Origin: an uncultured Muribaculaceae bacterium
Lineage (GTDB): Bacteria > Bacteroidota > Bacteroidia > Bacteroidales > Muribaculaceae
Assembly: GCA_910589095.1 (NCBI GenBank)
Contig: CAJUSN010000060.1
Location: forward strand, 1-13,414
Reading direction: 5' to 3'
Length of the DNA: 13,414 bases
Below the pieces are notes generated by a model. That model was not told the origin of the DNA, ran no database searches, and was given only the letters and a program-made list of their open reading frames with translations. Made by a program: the position numbers and the translations under genes. Shown here piece by piece: positions 1 to 5,138 of this stretch. Numbering within the stretch: the first letter of the stretch is position 1; each line of letters begins with the position of its first letter.

Positions 1-141
1 ACGCTGAATGTGACCTGTCACCCACATCGATTGGAGATTTTCACACCTCAGGCTGACCGGCCGATCCGTCCGCTGCTCACGCCTATAATGTCGATGATGA
101 ACGACGTGGGCTACACCATCCGTCAGATTTTTGAAAAGTGA
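1..141 (+). CDS. C-terminal end of an unrecognised protein (5' end outside window)
   Basis: Frame 1 is open from the first base to a TGA at 139-141 and gives 46 residues, ending in IRQIFEK. The codons look like those of a real Bacteroidales gene and a typical promoter region follows the stop, so I read it as a true gene end. The fragment has a basic, His-containing start (CHPHRLEIF) and a hydrophobic, methionine-rich stretch (LLTPIMSMM). I do not recognise the family from this piece. It lies on the same strand as ychF, but the ychF promoter at 169-200 makes a separate transcription start for ychF likely. Confidence 0.6.
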   Translation, partial: TLNVTCHPHRLEIFTPQADRPIRPLLTPIMSMMNDVGYTIRQIFEK

Positions 142-168
142 CACACGCTGCCAATTTTTGTCCATGGA

Positions 169-200
169 TTTGGTGAGGCCATGGGTTTTTGGTAATTTTG
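169..200 (+). promoter_or_regulatory. Bacteroidetes-type promoter of ychF
   Basis: TTTG at 169-172 is followed by a 20-base spacer and TAATTTTG at 193-200, an exact match to the known Bacteroides pattern (-33 TTTG, -7 TAnnTTTG, spacing 19-21). Transcription should begin a few bases after 200, giving a leader of roughly 90 bases before the ychF ATG at 301. Confidence 0.75.
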
Positions 201-217
201 CAGAGTTATAATAATAA

Positions 218-253
218 GGAGCAGCCGCTACGACCTGCGGCCACAAGCGCTCC
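218..253 (+). other. Nested inverted repeat in the ychF leader
   Basis: GGAGC (218-222) pairs with GCTCC (249-253). Inside it, GCCGC (224-228) pairs with GCGGC (237-241) around an 8-base loop. The structure lies in the predicted untranslated leader between the promoter and the ATG. It has no U-tract, so it is not a terminator. A regulatory role is speculation. Confidence 0.35.
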
Positions 254-300
254 CGATTCAATAGTCAAATCAATCATTCGCAGATAACAAAATAAACATT

Positions 301-1404
301 ATGGCATTACAATGCGGCATAGTTGGGCTTCCCAACGTCGGTAAATCCACTCTTTTCAACTGTTTGTCGAACGCAAAAGCACAGTCGGCCAATTTCCCGT
401 TCTGTACAATCGAACCCAATGTGGGTGTTATCACGGTGCCTGACGACCGCTTGACCACACTTGTGGAGATGTGCAAGCCTAAGAGCGTTGTGCCGGCCAC
501 GGTGGAGATTGTCGACATTGCCGGACTTGTAAAGGGCGCGAGCAAAGGAGAGGGCTTGGGCAACAAGTTCCTGGCCAACATCCGCGAGACGGATGCCATA
601 ATCCACGTGTTGCGATGCTTTGACGATGACAATATCACCCACGTTGACGGCACTGTCGACCCGGTGCGCGACAAGGAAATAATTGACTACGAACTTCTGA
701 TCAAAGACCTCGAGACGGTGGAGAGCCGTATGGCCCGCACTGAGAAGCAGGCCAAGACGGGAGGTGACAAGACGGCCAAGCTGCAGTTTGAGGTGCTCAA
801 GCAGTACTATGACGCTCTCAAGGAGGGCAAACCTGCACGTTCGGTTGAGTTCGAGACGGTCGATGAACAGAAATTCGCACGCGAATTGTTTTTGCTCACC
901 AACAAGCCGGTGCTCTATGTGTGCAATGTCGATGATGCTTCGGCCGCCACAGGCAATGCCTACGTAGAGGCAGTGCGCAAGGCTATAGCTGAGGAGAATT
1001 CCCAGCTGCTGGTGGTGGCTGCCCAGACGGAAGCCGAGATTGCCGAGCTTGACACTTATGAAGACCGTCAGATGTTCCTTCAGGAAATTGGATTGGAGGA
1101 GTCGGGAGTGGCCCGATTGATACGTTCGGCTTACGCGTTGCTTGATCTTCAGACCTATTTCACCGCCGGTCCTGATGAGGTGCGTGCCTGGACTTTCCTG
1201 CGTGGCTCAAAAGCGCCGAAATGTGCCGGAATCATCCACACTGACTTCGAGAAAGGCTTTATTCGCGCCGAAGTGATAAAGTATGACGATTATGTGACTC
1301 TCGGTTCGGAAGCCGCTGTGCGTCAAGCCGGAAAGATGAACATCGAGGGTAAGGAATATATTGTGCAGGATGGTGACATCATGCACTTCCTGTTCAACGT
1401 GTAA
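301..1404 (+). CDS. ychF: YchF/OLA1-family P-loop NTPase (redox-regulated ATPase YchF)
   Basis: Cytosolic P-loop NTPase of the Obg/TRAFAC class; family members bind ribosomes, and the E. coli and human members prefer ATP to GTP. The 367 residues match the usual length (363-367). Visible motifs are the P-loop GLPNVGKST (9-17), the switch I segment NFPFCTIEPN (31-40), the G3 element DIAG (72-75) with the family signature KGASKGEGLGN, a charged, probably coiled-coil helical insert (about 125-185), and a C-terminal TGS domain (about 283-366) ending in HFLFNV. The G4 position reads NVDD (209-212), where other members have NxxE; departure from canonical NKxD is normal for this family. The start is fixed by the ATG at 301, followed directly by the CGIVGLPN block. 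No Shine-Dalgarno sequence is present. It has its own promoter (169-200) and a hairpin just after the stop. Confidence 0.97.
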   Translation: MALQCGIVGLPNVGKSTLFNCLSNAKAQSANFPFCTIEPNVGVITVPDDRLTTLVEMCKPKSVVPATVEIVDIAGLVKGASKGEGLGNKFLANIRETDAIIHVLRCFDDDNITHVDGTVDPVRDKEIIDYELLIKDLETVESRMARTEKQAKTGGDKTAKLQFEVLKQYYDALKEGKPARSVEFETVDEQKFARELFLLTNKPVLYVCNVDDASAATGNAYVEAVRKAIAEENSQLLVVAAQTEAEIAELDTYEDRQMFLQEIGLEESGVARLIRSAYALLDLQTYFTAGPDEVRAWTFLRGSKAPKCAGIIHTDFEKGFIRAEVIKYDDYVTLGSEAAVRQAGKMNIEGKEYIVQDGDIMHFLFNV

Positions 1405-1410
1405 CCGCTG

Positions 1411-1440
1411 CAGTGGGGAATGTCTTCGGCATTCTCCCTG
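1411..1440 (+). terminator. UUCG-capped hairpin after ychF, probable terminator
   Basis: CAG (1411-1413) plus GGGGAATG (1415-1422) pair with CATTCTCCC (1430-1438) plus TG (1439-1440). The pairing has a bulged T at 1414, one G-U pair, and a C(UUCG)G tetraloop at 1424-1429. It starts 6 bases after the ychF stop. What follows is a C/T tract rather than a pure U-run, so intrinsic termination may be weak or Rho may be involved. Confidence 0.5.
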
Positions 1441-1468
1441 CCCCCTCTCTCCTTTCCTCCCTCTCTCC
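1441..1468. repeat. 28-base homopyrimidine mirror repeat
   Basis: All 28 bases are C or T on the plus strand. CCTCTCTCC occurs at 1444-1452 and again at 1460-1468, separated by TTTCCTC. Each arm reads the same in both directions, so the tract is a mirror repeat as well as a direct repeat. Such tracts can form triplex (H-) DNA. The RNA would be C-rich and G-free, like a Rho-loading site. Confidence 0.7.
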
Positions 1469-1530
1469 GTATTCTTTTAAGCCTGAAAACCGCCTCGATC
1501 TGAAGAATAATTTAAAAAGAATTAAAGTCT

Positions 1531-2298
1531 ATGAAAAAACTGATTGTTGCGGCAATGATGCTCCTGATGGGGATTGTAGCAGTCCAAGCTGTGGCCGGTA
1601 AAGTTGTAAAAATCGCTTATCAATCTAAAAATGAAGGGAAGAAAGGGAGCTATGGAGTGTCGTATGATGGGGAAGGGCGCTTGAGTTTCCTGTTGACTTC
1701 AGATAATGTGGCCTTTGGCAATTTCCAAGGCGATGGTTACATGATTACGTATCCATCAACTACTGAAGTAACGGTAAGAAGATTGAAAGGTAAAGATCCG
1801 GTTGCACTTTACGAATATACAAGTGAAGGAATGCAGAAATGGACTCTTGATTTTAAAGTACTCTCGGTAGGTTATGGCGAGGGGGTCATTAAGAAAGAAG
1901 GTTTAAGCCTTGAGACACATCTCTACGACCGCAAGCGAGCCATAATAACCACAGGCAAGAATAAGTTCAAGGAACGAAATATTGTGGAGAGTACGCTTGA
2001 TATAAGCGGTGCAAAGGCAAAGATGAAGGTGAAATATACTGCGGTACCGTACAACGTGTTTTCCTATGGCTTTGATTACATGTCGTTTATTATCAGTGAA
2101 TTCCTTGGGGTTCAATTTGGTTGTTTCGACAATTGGGCGTGTTCGGGAATGTGTTTCATGGAAAATTATCCGGCCGAGATTGAGCTCGCTGACCGAAAGT
2201 ATGTGTTTGATTACTCCACTTCGATGAAGCATATTGAAGTTAAAACAGTGGTAAAGAACCGCATGCAAGAACGTTACATATTTGATATCACACAATAA
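1531..2298 (+). CDS. Secreted protein of unknown function, DUF4595-like
   Basis: This gene encodes 255 residues starting MKKLIVAAMMLLMG, a clear Sec signal peptide with likely cleavage after VQA (20) or AVA (about 22). There is no lipobox, so the mature protein is probably periplasmic or surface-released. The mature part is rich in short beta-prone segments. An early SYDGEGRLSF (45-53) recalls the YD-like strand repeats of Bacteroidales secreted families such as DUF4595, and the C-terminal KYVFDY and ERYIFDI recall the terminal strands of that family. Three cysteines fall close together (198, 204, 208). A family assignment is only a resemblance. It stands 46 bases before another secreted protein with similar YD-like segments, so the two probably form an operon. 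I found no convincing promoter in 1469-1530. Confidence 0.8.
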   Translation: MKKLIVAAMMLLMGIVAVQAVAGKVVKIAYQSKNEGKKGSYGVSYDGEGRLSFLLTSDNVAFGNFQGDGYMITYPSTTEVTVRRLKGKDPVALYEYTSEGMQKWTLDFKVLSVGYGEGVIKKEGLSLETHLYDRKRAIITTGKNKFKERNIVESTLDISGAKAKMKVKYTAVPYNVFSYGFDYMSFIISEFLGVQFGCFDNWACSGMCFMENYPAEIELADRKYVFDYSTSMKHIEVKTVVKNRMQERYIFDITQ

Positions 2299-2344
2299 TA
2301 TCACACAAAAAATAGCACACAAACCAAAAGAGACAAGAATTATC

Positions 2345-3226
2345 ATGAATTTCAAAACAGCAATGCGAGTGATGGCAGCTTTGACGCTGGCATTATTCAC
2401 AGTGGGTTCGGCCCGCGCCTTTTCAAAAGATGTGTACGCATTTGAGATTGTTAACAGTGTGCCATCTATCTCACCGAAATGCATCCGCACAACGGTGAAC
2501 GGTGTAACAACTGTGGTTGAATTTTCGCCGGCCGGACGTCTGGTGAGCGCTTCCGGCGCCACCCTCGGTGATGGTCTAACAGTGGAGCGCAATGCTCAAG
2601 GCTATCTTACTTCCATCACGGTGGTGGTTGATGGTACAAAGGTCACAACAAATTTCGGAGAGTATGGATCCGGAGATGTTCCGGTAATGATGAAGGCTTT
2701 ACTCAACGGCCAAGTGTATTCTACCATGAACGTAGCCAAGTGTGAGCGTGGTCGTATGATTGAAGTTAATGGTATGATGGAAGGATACCCTTACAAGGTT
2801 AAGTATAAGGATTACAAGTTTGACAATCACGGGAACTGGATATACCGCACCTGGAAAAATCCGGCAGGACAAAAAATAGAAGAGCGCCGCGATATCATTT
2901 ACGATTATCATGAAGATCTTACTAATCTTGGCGACTGGGCTGCATTGGTTTGTGGCAAGCGATTTTGGGTGATGTTCAAATGTGACGATGGTAAGAATGT
3001 AGAGCGATTGTCATCTCCATACCCCTATTTCTTTTTTGAGAAATCAGGGCTCATCGGAGGTGTATATTTCCCTTCCGATGGAACATACTGCGAAGTGCGT
3101 GACGGAAAGTTGTGCATCATGCTCGACGGCAAAGTGATAGAGACTCTCACGCTTATAAGTCTTGACAATGCCGGCTACATCCAAGTCAAAAATTCTCAAG
3201 GCCAATTGCTCTATTTCAAGCAATAG
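2345..3226 (+). CDS. Secreted YD-like beta-repeat protein of unknown function
   Basis: I chose the ATG at 2345 (293 residues) because it gives a textbook signal peptide, MNFKTAMRVM followed by a hydrophobic core and ARA at 23-25, with cleavage before F26. An in-frame ATG at 2282 would overlap the upstream gene by 17 bases and bury the signal peptide behind 21 polar residues. The mature protein has beta-strand/turn repeats of YD character: FSPAGRLVSASG (60-71), a longer run around 155-188 including FDNHGNW and ERRDIIYDY, and SLDNAGY (272-278). The last 100 residues (from LGDW at 195 to the terminal LYFKQ) look like a separate small beta domain, perhaps lipocalin-like; that is a guess. It is probably co-transcribed with the preceding secreted protein. 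The function is unknown. Confidence 0.8.
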   Translation: MNFKTAMRVMAALTLALFTVGSARAFSKDVYAFEIVNSVPSISPKCIRTTVNGVTTVVEFSPAGRLVSASGATLGDGLTVERNAQGYLTSITVVVDGTKVTTNFGEYGSGDVPVMMKALLNGQVYSTMNVAKCERGRMIEVNGMMEGYPYKVKYKDYKFDNHGNWIYRTWKNPAGQKIEERRDIIYDYHEDLTNLGDWAALVCGKRFWVMFKCDDGKNVERLSSPYPYFFFEKSGLIGGVYFPSDGTYCEVRDGKLCIMLDGKVIETLTLISLDNAGYIQVKNSQGQLLYFKQ

Positions 3227-3251
3227 TCCAGCAGATACGTGTAAATAATGC

Positions 3252-3289
3252 CAGCGGCGCCCTGATACTTTACGTTTCGGCGGCCGCTG
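3252..3289. terminator. Hairpin between convergent genes, probable bidirectional terminator
   Basis: CAGCGGC (3252-3258) pairs exactly with GCCGCTG (3283-3289), and GCC (3259-3261) can add pairs with GGC (3279-3281) past one bulged G. On the plus strand TCTTATTT follows; on the minus strand CATTATTTAC follows. The U-tracts are modest. It lies 25 bases after the plus-strand stop and 12 bases after the minus-strand stop, where a shared terminator is expected. Confidence 0.6.
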
Positions 3290-3301
3290 TCTTATTTAGT
3301 G

Positions 3302-3754
3302 TCAGTCCTCTTCAAGTTTCTGTCGGGTGCGGTCAAGCCAGTTGCCTATCTTTTCTTTTGTTTTACTTTTGAGTTCACGGCCTTTTTCTTTAGCCTCCTC
3401 AATCTGGTCGGCGTGTTCCTCTTTCCATTCATCTTTTTTGCGCTTCATTTTATCTTTGGCTGCCCTATAAACGCCTTTGGTTTTCTGCCAGTTTGTTTCC
3501 TTAGCGTCAGCCTCCTCAGTGAGTTCACAGTCACTTGTTTCGCTATCGGTGTCGGTGATGTCGGCCTCGTCAAAGTCAACGGACAGGGTGTCGTTGTCGG
3601 TGGAAACATCGGCGGGGATGTCCATTTCTGACACGCTAAACTCAACAGATTCATTATTCTCTTCGGTGACATGACTTTTTGAGTCTTTGCCTCCGCATGC
3701 CGTCACACCTAACATGAAGGCTCCGGCTGCTAAAATTGTGATTATCCGCTTCAT
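3302..3754 (-). CDS. Small acidic lipoprotein with a charged helical C-terminal half
   Basis: This gene encodes 150 residues. The N-terminus MKRIITILAAGAFMLGVTAC is a lipoprotein signal with lipobox VTAC and the lipid-bearing cysteine at 20. Residues 28-86 are strongly acidic and Ser/Thr/Asp/Glu-rich, probably unstructured. Residues 88-150 are a run of Lys/Glu/Arg-rich helix (for example KDKMKRKKDEW and KGRELKSKTKEKIG), likely amphipathic or coiled coil, in the style of YtxH-like or other envelope stress proteins. No catalytic motif is visible. It starts 29 bases after the stop of the SecD-P1-like lipoprotein, with no promoter match between them, so the two are probably co-transcribed. The function is unknown. 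Confidence 0.8.
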   Translation of the reverse strand: MKRIITILAAGAFMLGVTACGGKDSKSHVTEENNESVEFSVSEMDIPADVSTDNDTLSVDFDEADITDTDSETSDCELTEEADAKETNWQKTKGVYRAAKDKMKRKKDEWKEEHADQIEEAKEKGRELKSKTKEKIGNWLDRTRQKLEED

Positions 3755-3783
3755 TATATTTATTAGGGTTGATTACAAAAATT

Positions 3784-4410
3784 TTAAAAATCCTCCGACA
3801 CGGTTGTTCCTATAAGATTACCAATGTCCTCCTTTGATGTGGAAACGGACAATCTACCTTCCAAAATCTTGGATTGCACGAAAGGTGCGCATTTAATCTC
3901 ACCGTTGATGGCTATGGCCAGTGACCGCATTATATTTTTCTCGGTCAGAGTGGCCAGTGAGTCGCATTTAGTGAATTGTAATCCGATTTGGTAGTGCTGT
4001 GAACCGGCAGGTACAGGAGCCAAGGATGTAACTTTCACTGTGTCAGAGAGTGCCGGAGTTGTTTTTACATAGAAATGAAAATGCAGGGAGTCGGCTGAAT
4101 TAGTCCAGTATGAGCGGTAGCCCACTTCGCTGAGCAGTGAGAAGGCTTTAGCGAGGTCTTTGGAGGACGCAGTATCACCGTTAAAGCCCTCCGCTATAAT
4201 TACTGAGTCAACCCAACGTATATTATCTATATTTATGTCAAATGAATTCTTCGTAGCTTCGTAAAGAGTTACGGGTAAGCGCGTGGTATCGGCAATACCT
4301 ATCTTTGCCATTTTTTCTGATTCCGCCTTAGTGTTGTTTCCAGCACATCCTGCGAGACTGGCCAGTAACGCGCCTATGCAGATAGTAGCAAGTATGAATG
4401 ATTTGTTCAT
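3784..4410 (-). CDS. Lipoprotein with a SecD P1-head-like domain
   Basis: I start this at the ATG at 4410 (208 residues), which gives MNKSFILATI and a lipobox LAGC with the cysteine at 22. An in-frame ATG at 4479 would add 23 residues before the signal peptide and would lie upstream of the predicted transcription start. The region at about 140-203 resembles the head subdomain of the first periplasmic domain of SecD: YQIGLQFT, then LTEKNIMRSLAIAINGE, then CAPFVQSKILEGRLSVS and a helix-starting SKEDIGNL. SecD proteins show the parallel order LTF...TRENIGKPLAIVLDG...SAP.VQ..I.GG...I.G.FT.EEA. The middle (about 60-115) is an unassigned alpha/beta region. There are no transmembrane helices, unlike SecD itself. 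It probably sits lipid-anchored in the periplasm. Similarity is judged by eye; the function is unknown. Confidence 0.8.
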   Translation of the reverse strand: MNKSFILATICIGALLASLAGCAGNNTKAESEKMAKIGIADTTRLPVTLYEATKNSFDINIDNIRWVDSVIIAEGFNGDTASSKDLAKAFSLLSEVGYRSYWTNSADSLHFHFYVKTTPALSDTVKVTSLAPVPAGSQHYQIGLQFTKCDSLATLTEKNIMRSLAIAINGEIKCAPFVQSKILEGRLSVSTSKEDIGNLIGTTVSEDF

Positions 4411-4448
4411 GTGGAGCAAATTGATTGAAAAAGTGATGATGGTGTTTG

Positions 4449-4480
4449 CAAATATGATGAAAAATAGGTGGATATGCAAA
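4449..4480 (-). promoter_or_regulatory. Bacteroidetes-type promoter of the two-lipoprotein unit
   Basis: Read on the minus strand, TTTG (4480-4477) is followed by a 20-base spacer and CATATTTG (4456-4449), which matches 7 of 8 positions of TAnnTTTG. Transcription would begin near 4443, about 32 bases before the ATG at 4410. This also argues against the longer reading from 4479. Confidence 0.6.
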
Positions 4481-4521
4481 TCTTTACCGTGGAAAAATTG
4501 AGAGATTGCCCAGAATGGGAT

Positions 4522-4553
4522 AAAAAAGGCCGGCGGAATCGTGTCCGCCGGCC
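4522..4553 (-). terminator. Rho-independent terminator of the pyrG-yidC-ferritin unit
   Basis: A perfect 10-base-pair GC stem, GGCCGGCGGA (4528-4537) with TCCGCCGGCC (4544-4553), has a 6-base loop and six T residues directly after it on the minus strand (4527-4522). It lies 25 bases past the ferritin stop. Confidence 0.92.
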
Positions 4554-4578
4554 GTATAGGAGTTACGTTGTATAAGGA

Positions 4579-5100
4579 TTATTCTTCGCTGTTGAGAATA
4601 GAGGGAGCGGTGTAAGTGCGGGAGGCAAGTTCCTGGTCAAGCATGTACTGACCCATACCGTTGTCGCCTACGAGGCGGAATTTGTCGATGAGCTGACGGC
4701 AGTTGTCCTCTTCTTCAACCTGTTCGCTAACGAACCATGCAAGACGGTCGCGAGTGGCATAGTCTTTCTCTTCTTCTGCAAGCGCGAAAAGGTTGTTGAT
4801 GAGTGAGGTCACTTTCTGTTCGTGAACCAAAGTTGCTTCAAAAGCAGCGAGGGGAGATTCCCATTCGGTTTCAACGGCAGCGATGGGGGCGAGCAATACT
4901 CGGCCGCCACGCTGATTGAGATAATTGATGAAGATTTCAGCATGGGCCTGCTCTTCCTGGAACTGGATGCGGAACCAGTTGGCCACGCCGGCGCGGCCTT
5001 GGGCCTCGAAGTTCATAGCCATTGAAAGATAGAGATAGGCCGACCAGAATTCGGCATTGATCTGCGCGTTGAGCGCATCTTGGATTTTAGGTGAAAGCAT
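4579..5100 (-). CDS. ftnA: Non-heme bacterial ferritin (FtnA type)
   Basis: Cytosolic iron-storage protein. Family members form 24-subunit shells that oxidise Fe(II) and store it as a ferric mineral. The 173 residues match the family (about 160-175). The di-iron ferroxidase residues are all present at the E. coli FtnA positions: E17, E50, H53, E94, Q127 and E130, together with Y24 and the third-site residues E49, E126 and E129. A four-helix bundle plus a short fifth helix is expected. The start is MLSPKIQDALNAQ, typical for the family. It begins 38 bases after yidC in an A/T-rich gap with no terminator and no TAnnTTTG element, so it probably shares the yidC transcript. The linkage to yidC has no obvious functional reason. 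No iron-box-like operator was recognised. Confidence 0.96.
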   Translation of the reverse strand: MLSPKIQDALNAQINAEFWSAYLYLSMAMNFEAQGRAGVANWFRIQFQEEQAHAEIFINYLNQRGGRVLLAPIAAVETEWESPLAAFEATLVHEQKVTSLINNLFALAEEEKDYATRDRLAWFVSEQVEEEDNCRQLIDKFRLVGDNGMGQYMLDQELASRTYTAPSILNSEE

Positions 5101-5138
5101 GAGTTGAATATTTTTACGAAGTTAATTTTTTAGATTTG

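Noticed and set aside
1441..1468. The C/T tract as a CRISPR repeat or insertion-sequence end
   Set aside because: It is one low-complexity tract with no spacers, target duplication or transposase gene nearby.
1469..1530. TAATTTAA just before the first secreted-protein gene as a promoter
   Set aside because: It matches only 6 of 8 positions and has no TTTG at the right distance.
1413..1601. A short open frame starting just after ychF
   Set aside because: It runs through the hairpin and pyrimidine tract and overlaps the next gene's signal peptide in another frame.
2282..2344. Upstream in-frame ATG extending the second secreted protein by 21 residues
   Set aside because: It overlaps the preceding gene and places a polar stretch before an otherwise perfect signal peptide starting at 2345.
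1903..2592. A 229-codon open frame on the minus strand across the two secreted-protein genes
   Set aside because: It crosses a gene boundary and two plausible signal-peptide genes. The product shows no signal or domain and fits a chance antisense frame.
4411..4479. Longer N-terminus of the SecD-P1-like lipoprotein from the ATG at 4479
   Set aside because: It would precede the lipoprotein signal by 23 residues and includes the predicted promoter boxes (4449-4480).
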